Virus record (IMG/VR): IMGVR_UViG_3300050821_016589
Span: 1 to 35,456 of that record
Length of the DNA stretch: 35,456 bases
Reading direction: 5' to 3' (one strand)
Source of the DNA: a virus
The notes under the pieces were generated by a model. The model was given only the letters and a program-made list of their open reading frames with translations, was not told the DNA's origin and searched no databases. Position numbers and translations under genes: made by a program. Positions 7,488 to 14,384 of this stretch are shown piece after piece. Each line of letters opens with the position of its first letter. Position 1 is the stretch's first letter.

Positions 7488-8080
7488 AATTAATTTTTTT
7501 ATTTTTCTCATCTTTAATATGTGTTTCTACACTTAATGCGCTTCCTTCTTTGCAAACTGGTTATCTGAAAGCTGAAATTGGAGTAAATCTAATCAGCGAT
7601 TCAGCGGTTGAATTTCCTCTAGAATTTGCGCGTGGGTTTTATATCGGGGCTGCCACAGGATTTTATCTTCTTCCCACACTACGCACTGAATTAGAAATGG
7701 GATATAGAAGCAATAAGTTTCAAAAGCCTATCCCTAATGCGAAACCAATGTCTGGGGACCTTTCTGGTTTGAGTGCGCTTGCAAATTTAATTTTAGAGTT
7801 CCCTTGTGGAGATATGTTTAATTTTTCTCTTGGAAGTGGGGTGGGGGCTCAGAAAACTTGGAAGACTCTTTTAGTGCCAGGGGCCGGAGTTCGAAGAGAG
7901 GGCATCTTTGAGTTTTACAATATTTATTGGCATTCTTCTTACATAGTTTTTCAGATTTTAAGCGCAATGGAATTCCGTTTGAAACAGGATTGCTATTTAG
8001 AATTTGATTTTAGAGCTTTAGGAGGAGCAGACTTCGATACCAACTACACATTTTGTAGCGGTATTAAGCTCTATTTTTGA
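7484..8080 (+). CDS. Outer-membrane beta-barrel-like protein in the late operon
   Basis: A 198-aa protein with a signal peptide (K-L-I-F-L-F-F-S-S-L-I, cut near S-T-L-N-A) and an alternating Gly/aromatic pattern typical of small opacity/porin-like barrels (G-Y-L-K-A-E-I-G, G-F-Y-I-G-A-A-T-G-F-Y, L-E-M-G-Y-R-S-N). It ends in Tyr-Phe, the residue type recognised by the BAM insertion machinery. It starts in a 4-nt ATGA overlap with the portal stop, so it should be made with the virion proteins. Phage-encoded barrels such as lambda Lom are known. Its job here (surface change, superinfection exclusion or lysis aid) is not given by the sequence. Confidence 0.75.
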   Translation: MKLIFLFFSSLICVSTLNALPSLQTGYLKAEIGVNLISDSAVEFPLEFARGFYIGAATGFYLLPTLRTELEMGYRSNKFQKPIPNAKPMSGDLSGLSALANLILEFPCGDMFNFSLGSGVGAQKTWKTLLVPGAGVRREGIFEFYNIYWHSSYIVFQILSAMEFRLKQDCYLEFDFRALGGADFDTNYTFCSGIKLYF

Positions 8081-8256
8081 GGTACTATACAGCGAGGAGT
8101 AGAGTGTCCCATAGCCGGGCCTAAAATTGTCACAAGGTTGCTCTCATGAGATTCTTCTTCTATGGCGCCTTTTTCCGCAATGCTATCCGTAGCTTCCTCG
8201 AATTCCTTTTTTATTTTTTCTAAAGAAATTTTTTCGGAATTTTTTTTAATTTCCAT
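8071..8256 (-). CDS. Small charged protein, 61 aa, opposite strand
   Basis: The minus-strand ATG at 8256 follows a good AGAGGAA ribosome site. The product is soluble, with a Lys/Glu-rich helical N-terminal half and a more neutral C-terminal tail. Its 3' end overlaps the 3' end of the beta-barrel gene by 10 nt in convergent orientation. The ribosome site and lack of any competing plus-strand gene here support it. Function unknown. Confidence 0.5.
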   Translation of the reverse strand: MEIKKNSEKISLEKIKKEFEEATDSIAEKGAIEEESHESNLVTILGPAMGHSTPRCIVPQK

Positions 8257-8327
8257 TGTTCCTCTTGTTAAAAATATCCAACTTCATTATTTCTGAGTAA
8301 AAGAATCTCTTAACCTCCGGAGGGTAT

Positions 8328-8525
8328 ATGAAAGAGAAAATGAGTAAAGCTGGTTACGCACAGGGGGATATGAGTCCTCACGTAGAAGATTATCAAAAAC
8401 CTAGTAAAGATTATTCTCAAGAAGGTTTTAGTAAAACAACAGAGTATGTAGAAAGACAAGATAAATTCCAAGCTAGAGAAGCACGTGGAATAGAAAAACA
8501 AGCATACGAAGGACGTTATTCTTAA
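8328..8525 (+). CDS. Small hydrophilic protein, 65 aa
   Basis: It is preceded by one of the strongest ribosome sites in the genome (GGAGGG, 5 nt before the ATG), so it is probably made in quantity. The product is rich in Lys, Glu, Tyr and Gln, with no cysteine and no membrane segment, and is likely disordered. Its stop abuts the next ATG (TAAATG), giving a coupled pair of tiny proteins in the head gene region. No family recognised. It could be a minor head component or an internal DNA-binding peptide, but this is inference. Confidence 0.68.
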   Translation: MKEKMSKAGYAQGDMSPHVEDYQKPSKDYSQEGFSKTTEYVERQDKFQAREARGIEKQAYEGRYS

Positions 8526-8690
8526 ATGAAAAAACAATCTAAAGAAGTTCCCGTTCAAAAAGGAAAGATTGATTCTAATCCTATGACTATGAAACAAATG
8601 AATCAGGATCAAAAAGTACGAGAAAGACGTGAACAGATTAAAGAAAGTAGAAGAGGTCAAACCACAGATTTTCATTCTCCACGAAGATAG
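8526..8690 (+). CDS. Small basic protein, 54 aa
   Basis: The ATG follows the previous stop with no gap. The product is highly charged and methionine/glutamine-rich in the middle (P-M-T-M-K-Q-M-N-Q-D-Q), then R-E-R-R-E-Q and S-R-R-G-Q-T near the end. No membrane segment or known domain. It is the last gene before a rho-independent terminator, which supports its reality. Similar in style to the small basic proteins at 34462-35226. Confidence 0.6.
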   Translation: MKKQSKEVPVQKGKIDSNPMTMKQMNQDQKVRERREQIKESRRGQTTDFHSPRR

Positions 8691-8713
8691 GTTAGCCTTC
8701 CTTACCTCTTCGG

Positions 8714-8754
8714 TAGCCCGTGTCTGAGTTCCTCGGACTGGGCTATTTTTTTTT
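8714..8754 (+). terminator. Rho-independent terminator
   Basis: TAGCCC pairs with GGGCTA, and an inner GTCTGAG pairs with CTCGGAC (one G-U) around a 3-nt loop. A run of nine T follows. It closes the terminase-portal transcription unit in the middle of the head genes, so the genes beyond it need read-through or their own promoter. Confidence 0.85.
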
Positions 8755-8774
8755 AACCCCAAAAATATGAAATT

Positions 8775-9323
8775 ATGCCTAATAAAAAAATTAAAAAGGA
8801 TCCTAAAAAAAGTTTATACGATCAATCGCGCGACACTGTAGGAAAAATCTACAGAGATCTCCATCTCAATAAATCAAACCCGATCATTGAAGTGGGGGAT
8901 ATGACCAATTCTCTCATCCCGGATCTAGTGGATGACATCAATGATGCTTTAAAAGATGGTACTAAAGATTTCGGGGGAAGACCTTTCTATGTTCTCATTC
9001 ATGAGAAAAAAGATCTTCAGATGAAGGATGCTCTTCTTAGAAGAATTTTCAAACAACTTTACCGTCCTTACCCGGAAGATGATACCACTGTTTTTTGGCA
9101 TGACCCAGCGGCTTTCGAAACACGGTTCTGTTGGAGTTTGCCTCACTGGTCAGAAATGGATAATATGCTTAATAGCTATAAGCTCTATGATAATAATCTA
9201 ATCGCAGAGATCCGTGCCTGGAAGAGTTATGATTTATACCATTTCGGATTCGAAAAGGATAATATGGGAAACTGGAAGCCTAATCCGAACTGGAAAGATC
9301 ACCCCCTAAAAAAAGCGTCTTAG
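8775..9323 (+). CDS. Conserved-type phage head-region protein, 182 aa
   Basis: A soluble protein with a basic N-terminus (residues 1-12), a central segment with F-G-G-R-P-F-Y-V-L-I-H-E-K-K-D-L-Q-M and a Trp/His-rich part (F-W-H-D-P...W-S-L-P-H-W-S). Proteins of this kind sit near portal and scaffold genes in several podovirus-like genomes, but I cannot assign a function. It lies between two terminator-like structures, so it may be transcribed as a single gene. Confidence 0.7.
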   Translation: MPNKKIKKDPKKSLYDQSRDTVGKIYRDLHLNKSNPIIEVGDMTNSLIPDLVDDINDALKDGTKDFGGRPFYVLIHEKKDLQMKDALLRRIFKQLYRPYPEDDTTVFWHDPAAFETRFCWSLPHWSEMDNMLNSYKLYDNNLIAEIRAWKSYDLYHFGFEKDNMGNWKPNPNWKDHPLKKAS

Positions 9324-9338
9324 AAGAGCCTCCCTTTC

Positions 9339-9385
9339 AGTTTATCTGATAGCCCGCTGCTTTCTGGAGATAAGTTGTTTTTTTT
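9339..9385 (+). terminator. Terminator-like hairpin with T8
   Basis: AGTTTATCT (9339-9347) pairs with AGATAAGTT (9368-9376), nine pairs including two G-U, around a 20-nt loop. Eight T follow one base later. It separates the plus-strand 182-aa gene from the minus-strand cassette, whose last stop lies in the T run. Confidence 0.6.
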
Positions 9386-9599
9386 AAGTAGATTTCTCCA
9401 AATGAAAATGATCTTCTACGAAATGGTGGATTAATTTCATGATGCTAGGGACTTCTATGTCCTTATCTCGTAGTTCTATGAGCAAATAACAGAAAAATGA
9501 TGTGAGAATTTCTTTCATTTTTTCCTTATAAACGGCGTGTAGCTCGGTTTGATCATCAAACCCTTCTACAAAATCCCTTATCAATTTTTCCTTATCCAT
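9384..9599 (-). CDS. Small helical protein downstream of recombinase, 71 aa
   Basis: The start overlaps the end of the serine recombinase gene by 8 nt, so it is read from the same message. The product is predicted to be almost all helix, acidic, with a His-rich end (I-H-H-F-V-E-D-H-F-H). No HTH signature or membrane segment is evident. No family recognised. Co-expression suggests a partner or regulator of the recombinase, which is inference. Confidence 0.65.
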   Translation of the reverse strand: MDKEKLIRDFVEGFDDQTELHAVYKEKMKEILTSFFCYLLIELRDKDIEVPSIMKLIHHFVEDHFHLEKST

Positions 9600-10167
9600 A
9601 CGAATCCTTTCCCGGCTTTTTTAAATACTTGTAAATACATCCTCGACTTACATTGAATCTCTCGCATATTTCCTTTTTCCTATACCCTTCCTCATCAAGG
9701 CGACGAATTTCTTCAATCTGTTGTTCATTGAAAACTTTTCTGCGTCCTATATAGACCCCACGTTCTCTGGCTAAGCGTATTCCCTCTCTCTGCCTCTCTC
9801 GGATCAGAGAAACCTCGAATTCCGCGAACGCTCCCATCATGGATAGTAGTAAAATGGACATGGGGGAATCGTCTCCAGTGAATATGAGATTCTCCTTAAG
9901 AAACTGGATTTCCGCTTTTTTTTCCGTGATCTGTTTCACCACATTTTTTAAATCCAAAAGATTTCTTGCTAACCTATCCATGCTATGGACATATATCCGA
10001 TCTCCCTCTCGGATATACTGAACCATTTCATTCAAAGCAGGTCTATCTAAAACTTTTCCTGTAAATTTATCAATAAATTTTCTGTCAAGAAGAATTCCTT
10101 CAAGCTGACGATCGGGATTTTGATCCGAAGCGCTAACACGGATATATCCAATTTTTTGTCCTTTCAT
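9592..10167 (-). CDS. Serine recombinase (resolvase/invertase family)
   Basis: A full-length 191-aa small serine recombinase. The catalytic Ser12 lies in I-R-V-S-A-S-D-Q-N; further family motifs are T-G-K-V-L-D-R-P-A-L, D-R-L-A-R-N-L-L-D-L and F-A-E-F-E...L-I-R-E-R. The C-terminus has a Hin-like HTH (Y-R-K-K-E-I-C-E-R-F-N-V-S-R-G-C-I-Y-K-Y-L). Such enzymes resolve multimers, invert segments or move DNA; they are too short to be large serine integrases. No tyrosine integrase is present. It is in a minus-strand cassette between head genes, looking like an acquired module. Confidence 0.93.
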   Translation of the reverse strand: MKGQKIGYIRVSASDQNPDRQLEGILLDRKFIDKFTGKVLDRPALNEMVQYIREGDRIYVHSMDRLARNLLDLKNVVKQITEKKAEIQFLKENLIFTGDDSPMSILLLSMMGAFAEFEVSLIRERQREGIRLARERGVYIGRRKVFNEQQIEEIRRLDEEGYRKKEICERFNVSRGCIYKYLKKPGKDSYG

Positions 10168-10399
10168 GCACTTATCCCCCTATTTATCTAGGATATAAAA
10201 ATTTTATGAGTTATAGGATTCTGGGCTACTCAGTTGCCTATCAAAAATGTGCATGAAGTACTAAGGCTTTTGTGAATTTTTGTCTACAAATTAAATTGTC
10301 ATCCAAAATAACGCAATTTAACACATAAATATTATTTTAATTCAAGTCTACCCTAAAAGTACATGAGTCGGTTACATTTTGTAACCGTCTCAAGAATTT
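10168..10399. other. Gene-free 232 bp upstream of the recombinase, with inverted repeat
   Basis: No gene is seen. At 10364-10392 an almost perfect palindrome reads TGAG, T, CGGTTACA, TTT, TGTAACCG, T, CTCA (12 pairs with one T-T mismatch). It ends 8 nt before the stop of the zinc-ribbon gene and has no T run on either strand, so it is more likely a protein-binding site or recombination site than a terminator. At 10233-10244, GTTGCCTATCAA is identical to a 12-mer in the iteron-like repeats at 32346-32357. The region is a natural place for the recombinase's own target site. Confidence 0.5.
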
Positions 10400-10744
10400 T
10401 CAAAAGATGTATCTATATTTTCTCTTTCTGGTTTTTTTGTTGTTGGCTGCCGTATTATCAAACTTTTTAGGTTGTTCCGAATGATTTTGGCTCAAGACTA
10501 AAGTCCAATGCTTATTCAAGCGTTTCCCTTCTGCAGCACATTCATCTCCACAATAGGTCCATCTTTGATCGGGAAGAGGCAGCTCGCATATCTTGCATAT
10601 CTTTCTCGTGCGCCCGGAAGATCGCATCTCAATATGGGCTACCTTTCTTGCGTAAACACATTTATAGCATTCATCACTACTGTTTACATAGTCCGAATAA
10701 ACTCTACTAACATTACAAAATGAACAAACTTTCAAACTACTCAA
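10400..10744 (-). CDS. Double zinc-ribbon protein, about 114 aa
   Basis: Two Cys-rich units are seen: C-S-F-C with C-Y-K-C, and C-K-I-C with a C-G-D-E-C partner after R-W-T-Y. The second looks like the zinc ribbon often found beside HNH nucleases, but no HNH motif follows; the tail is Lys/Arg-rich. An ATG at 10756 starts the frame, but GGAGG lies 5 nt before an in-frame TTG at 10744, which is the better start. It could be a DNA-binding regulator or a remnant of a homing endonuclease. Confidence 0.65.
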   Translation of the reverse strand: MSSLKVCSFCNVSRVYSDYVNSSDECYKCVYARKVAHIEMRSSGRTRKICKICELPLPDQRWTYCGDECAAEGKRLNKHWTLVLSQNHSEQPKKFDNTAANNKKTRKRKYRYIF

Positions 10745-10873
10745 AATTACCTCCATAACTTTTTTATAGATTAATAAATTTTTCTCGCATATTTATCAAT
10801 GAAAGCTTCCGCTGGCTTTACAGCGTGTATTTTGTTGGTTGAAACGCGTCTTCACCGAACGCAAAAAGGAAAA

Positions 10874-11626
10874 ATGTTTATGGACGAAGTTGAAAATAAC
10901 ATGGCAGTGATGGAGAGCGCCGCTCCTGAAGCTAGTCCCCCGGAAAGTGCTCCTCCTCAGGAAATGCAAATTGATGACCGTAAGGAAAAAAATTGGCGAG
11001 AAATCCGAAGGATCAATGCGGAGTTAGAAAAAAAAGCAAAAGCTCAAGAAGAATTGATTGCGAACCTGCTTAAACAACAGATGAGTTTTCAAAACCCACA
11101 AGCTTCACAAGTAGATGAACTTGATTCCATACCTGACGCTGATTATATCCCGAAAGGAGATGTTAAAAAGCTTCTAAAAAAGGAAAAAGAGGAAATTAAA
11201 AAAGAAGCTAGAGAAGAAGCGCGAAGATATTGGGAAGAGCAGGAAAAAGCTAATTTCCATAACCGTCTTCGTTCAAAATTTTCTGATTTCGACGAAGTAG
11301 TTACTGCCGAGACATTAGAATTATTAGAACAACAAGATCCCGATTTGTCATCTACGATAGCTGAGTTGAAAGATCCTTATAAAATGGGTCTTCAAACTTA
11401 TAAATACATCAAATCCTTAGGTCTTTCTCAAAAAGCTCCAGATCATAGACGAACAAAAGAAGTAGAAAAAAAGATCGAGCAGAACCAAAAAACTGTTCAA
11501 TCTCCGCAAGCTTTTGAAAAACGTCCTATGGCCCAAACATTTCAAATGACGGAGCAGATGAAAAAAGAACTTTGGAAAGAGATGAATGGCTATGCGCAGA
11601 TGGCAGGTGGGGTTCCTAATTTATAA
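10874..11626 (+). CDS. Scaffold-like head assembly protein
   Basis: A 250-aa very charged protein directly before the major capsid gene. It has a Pro/Ser/Ala-rich N-terminus, a coiled coil (about residues 40-75), an acidic D-S-I-P-D-A-D-Y segment, a long Lys/Glu helix (about 90-130) and a basic C-terminal region, the usual composition of scaffolds that direct procapsid assembly. The ATG at 10874 has an AAGGA site; an upstream in-frame ATG at 10799 lacks one and would add an unlikely 25-residue extension. Position is the main support. Confidence 0.82.
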   Translation: MFMDEVENNMAVMESAAPEASPPESAPPQEMQIDDRKEKNWREIRRINAELEKKAKAQEELIANLLKQQMSFQNPQASQVDELDSIPDADYIPKGDVKKLLKKEKEEIKKEAREEARRYWEEQEKANFHNRLRSKFSDFDEVVTAETLELLEQQDPDLSSTIAELKDPYKMGLQTYKYIKSLGLSQKAPDHRRTKEVEKKIEQNQKTVQSPQAFEKRPMAQTFQMTEQMKKELWKEMNGYAQMAGGVPNL

Positions 11627-11635
11627 AGGAAAACC

Positions 11636-12583
11636 ATGACAGTATCAATTTCTACGCTGCCTCCTCAAATTCAGCAGCGTTATAATGCGAAGCTATTGTC
11701 CACTCCCGAAAGAAATTTGGTTCACATGCTTTTTGCTGTACCAGTGGAGTTGCCAGACAATCAAGGCTTCATCGATAGACAATCACGATATGATCGTTTA
11801 GATTTGTTTCCTGTGCCGCTCGATGATGCACAAGTTAATCCCCCCCCCCAACAACTTAATCGTGTTGATGTGGATTGCCGTGTACGTGTTTATGCGACTT
11901 ATATCGTGCTAACACGTCAAGTAACTATTACTAACGAAGATCCTGTCTTGAATTCAGCAGCAGCTCGTCTAGGACAAGCTCTTCGTGAAACTCAAGACGT
12001 TCTCGTTAGAGACCAATTAGAATCCAGCGCTTCTATTATCAACTGCGTCGGGGGTTCCAATGGAGACCTTCCAACTGAAATGCAAATTACAGATGTGGAT
12101 GATGTTGTTGCGACTCTGCAAAACAACTCAGGAGAATACATCACTAACATGATCGAAGGGGAAAACCGTTTCGGTACCTCTCCTATCGGGGATTCTTACG
12201 GTTGTATGTTAACAACTCGCATGATTCCAGTATTGAACAATATCACTGGATTTGTACGTAAATTCCAATACCCAAATATCTCTGAGACATTGTCTACAGA
12301 ATGGGGCGGTGTGGATAACGTAAGATTCTTCGTATCTGAACAGGGTTCTGTAACTCCTTCAGCATCTTTGCTGGGAGCCGACATCGCCAACTGTTTCGTT
12401 GCAGCTAAAGAATCTTATAAAGTTGTTTGGCAAGCAGGAGGAAAAGCTAGGTTTATCTACTTACCCCCTGGTTACAACAATGACCCATGTATGCTCAGAC
12501 ATACAGCTGGTTGCTCTTTCTATCAAGGACAGTGCATCACCAATGACCTGTGGATTCAGAATTTACGTTCAACAGGTATTTAA
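11636..12583 (+). CDS. Major capsid protein, N4-gp56-like
   Basis: A 315-aa shell protein. The N-terminal part (R-N-L-V-H-M...P-V-E-L-P...I-D-R-Q-S-R-Y-D-R-L...P-V-P-L-D-D), the R-V-R-V-Y-A-T-Y-I-V-L-T-R-Q segment and the helix with L-G-Q-A-L-R-E-T-Q-D fit the N4-gp56 group of HK97-fold capsid proteins by pattern. It starts 9 nt after the scaffold stop with an AAAGGA site and is followed at once by a decoration-like gene. Compared with its neighbours it has conservative coding without odd features. Confidence 0.88.
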   Translation: MTVSISTLPPQIQQRYNAKLLSTPERNLVHMLFAVPVELPDNQGFIDRQSRYDRLDLFPVPLDDAQVNPPPQQLNRVDVDCRVRVYATYIVLTRQVTITNEDPVLNSAAARLGQALRETQDVLVRDQLESSASIINCVGGSNGDLPTEMQITDVDDVVATLQNNSGEYITNMIEGENRFGTSPIGDSYGCMLTTRMIPVLNNITGFVRKFQYPNISETLSTEWGGVDNVRFFVSEQGSVTPSASLLGADIANCFVAAKESYKVVWQAGGKARFIYLPPGYNNDPCMLRHTAGCSFYQGQCITNDLWIQNLRSTGI

Positions 12584-12592
12584 GGAGGACCT

Positions 12593-13600
12593 ATGTTACC
12601 ATATCAAATAATTTCAGGTGGTACTTATACCAATCCTGCATCTCCTATTCCTGTAAATATTCCGCTTACAGATTTCCCAGACTTCGTTTGGGTGCGTAAT
12701 AGAACAAATTGGGGAGATACTACCGCCGTCACTTCCATTGAATCACAATGGAGAGAAGGAATGGCTCAAGGGGCTTTCCAAGCTGTTAACCAAACAGTCA
12801 CGACAAATGCGCTCGCATCTGCTGTAGGGGCTACAAATGGATTCTCATTTTTTAGTACAGCAGCTCCTCCTACATTTACAGCGCTAACAGCAACTGCTAT
12901 CAATGGAACTACTTGGGTAGTTTCTATGGCATCTACTGCTGGTATTTTCCCTGGAGATATAGTGAGAGTATATAACTCTACCGGTATGCATCAAGTCGGA
13001 GGTTATGATTTCCAAGTAACTGCTGTAACTACAAATACAAGTATTACTTTGGGAATGATGGCAACATCTGGGATTACAGCTTCTAATGCTACAGCTGCAA
13101 GTATTCTCGAAATTATTCCTTCTCAGTTTTATCCGAGATGGAGATATATTGCGAATATCACAAAAGCCGCTCAAGCAACTGTATACTTCACTGTTGCGAA
13201 TGATTTTACAATCGGTGAAATCGTTTCTTTCCGTGTCTCTTCTGCTTTCGGAATGAGCCAAATTAATAACGTTCCCGCAAGAGTAATCAGTGTAACAAAT
13301 ACATCGTCTAACTCTTCTATCGTTATCGATCTAGATACTTCTGGATTTACAGCTTTTGCTCTACCTACATCCTCCACAGCGGATGCTGGTATTTCTCCTG
13401 CTGTATGTGTGCCTTCAAGTTCTGGTGTAGTTCCTATTGCTGGAACAACCATTACTCAACAACCTCCTGGAACAAACCTATTGGATGCTTTTGATAATAG
13501 AAATCAATACGTCATGCAATTAGGAACCAGCGTGGTGGGTCCTGCAAGCGCAGTCATGGACTGGCTCGCAATCAGATACGATCTCTATAATGGAATGTAA
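12593..13600 (+). CDS. Head decoration-like beta protein with two repeats
   Basis: A 335-aa Thr/Ser/Ala-rich, beta-predicted protein with a good AGGAGG site just before the ATG. It contains two modules of the type often labelled FCCH-like in phage virion proteins: about residues 92-165 and about 185-255 (G-E-I-V-S-F-R-V-S...G-M-S-Q-I-N-N-V-P-A-R-V). The C-terminal half is clearly related to the whole of the 120-aa protein at 14022-14384. It lies directly after the capsid gene, suggesting a capsid-binding or head-fibre protein. Confidence 0.72.
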   Translation: MLPYQIISGGTYTNPASPIPVNIPLTDFPDFVWVRNRTNWGDTTAVTSIESQWREGMAQGAFQAVNQTVTTNALASAVGATNGFSFFSTAAPPTFTALTATAINGTTWVVSMASTAGIFPGDIVRVYNSTGMHQVGGYDFQVTAVTTNTSITLGMMATSGITASNATAASILEIIPSQFYPRWRYIANITKAAQATVYFTVANDFTIGEIVSFRVSSAFGMSQINNVPARVISVTNTSSNSSIVIDLDTSGFTAFALPTSSTADAGISPAVCVPSSSGVVPIAGTTITQQPPGTNLLDAFDNRNQYVMQLGTSVVGPASAVMDWLAIRYDLYNGM

Positions 13601-13610
13601 TTAACCAAGA

Positions 13611-13634
13611 GGGAGGAGAATTTTATCTCCTCCC
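13611..13634 (+). promoter_or_regulatory. Perfect 9-bp intergenic hairpin
   Basis: GGGAGGAGA pairs exactly with TCTCCTCCC around ATTTTA. No T run follows, so it is not a standard terminator. It falls 10 nt after the decoration gene stop and 16 nt before the next start. It may protect the very abundant capsid/decoration mRNA from 3' decay or reduce read-through to later genes. Confidence 0.7.
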
Positions 13635-13650
13635 GTCATTAAAGGAAACC

Positions 13651-14025
13651 ATGCAAGTAATAGAAATTAACGCACAAAAATATAAGTTACCTTCTGAATC
13701 TGAGCGTTCTAAAGCCAAAGAAAAGATGGAAAAACAGAGGAAAGAGGGAGAGAAAACAGTAAAAGGAATGTTCGAATTTTTAGATGCTCAGGGAGGATGG
13801 TTAGATTTTTCTTACAGATTTTTTCCCGGAGAGCCTATTCGGACGGTAAGGATCAATCATGGAGAAATCGTTGATCTTCCTATGATTTTAGTAAAACATT
13901 TAAACAATATCTGGAAAAAAGTCCGCGCCCCTTCCATGGAAATGGGGGAGAGTGGGAAAGTTAAGGCAGTTCCTTATGTCCAGAAAATTTCACGTACACG
14001 TTTTACTCCAATGGATATGATGTGA
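13651..14025 (+). CDS. Hypothetical virion-region protein, 124 aa
   Basis: An AAAGGAAA site precedes the ATG. The N-terminal third is a Lys/Glu coiled-coil-like helix; the rest has the pattern W-L-D-F-S-Y-R-F-F-P-G-E-P-I-R-T-V and G-E-I-V-D-L-P. I recall similar small proteins beside capsid genes in other podovirus-like genomes but have no function to give. The stop overlaps the next GTG start by 4 nt. Confidence 0.72.
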   Translation: MQVIEINAQKYKLPSESERSKAKEKMEKQRKEGEKTVKGMFEFLDAQGGWLDFSYRFFPGEPIRTVRINHGEIVDLPMILVKHLNNIWKKVRAPSMEMGESGKVKAVPYVQKISRTRFTPMDMM

Positions 14026-14384
14026 CAACATCTGTCTTTACTCCATACGTTTTGGGCATAATCGGAATCAGTAATGCGCAACAGGCAGTAGTTACTTTTG
14101 CCTCCGCACATCCATATACACCCGGAGAGATTCTATCTTTTCGTGTTTCAAAACCCTACGGAATGGTAGAGATGAATAATGTCCAAGCCACGGTTTTAAG
14201 CACCACAGAATATACAGTGACCATGGATATAGATACCCTTGGATTTAACGCGTTCGTTTATCCCCCTGTTGGGATTGTTGTTGCTCCATCAGTTTCGGTC
14301 CCAGCAGGCTCAGGGATAATCCCTAATAGTAATCCATCTACAGTAAATTTGTTAGATGTCTTCGATAATCTTCCGGAGAATTAA
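14022..14384 (+). CDS. Paralogue of the decoration protein C-terminal half, 120 aa
   Basis: The GTG at 14022 overlaps the upstream stop (GTGA). The protein aligns along nearly its full length with the second half of the 335-aa protein at 12593: G-E-I-L-S-F-R-V-S-K-P-Y-G-M against G-E-I-V-S-F-R-V-S-S-A-F-G-M, then D-I-D-T-L-G-F-N-A-F against D-L-D-T-S-G-F-T-A-F, and L-L-D-V-F-D-N against L-L-D-A-F-D-N. It is thus a one-domain duplicate, probably another head-surface or head-neck protein. Confidence 0.75.
   Translation: MTTSVFTPYVLGIIGISNAQQAVVTFASAHPYTPGEILSFRVSKPYGMVEMNNVQATVLSTTEYTVTMDIDTLGFNAFVYPPVGIVVAPSVSVPAGSGIIPNSNPSTVNLLDVFDNLPEN

Noticed and set aside
8310-8762. 150-aa minus-strand frame rich in Phe, Leu and Ser
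   Set aside because: Antisense of two small plus-strand genes with a strong ribosome site and of a terminator; no ribosome site of its own.
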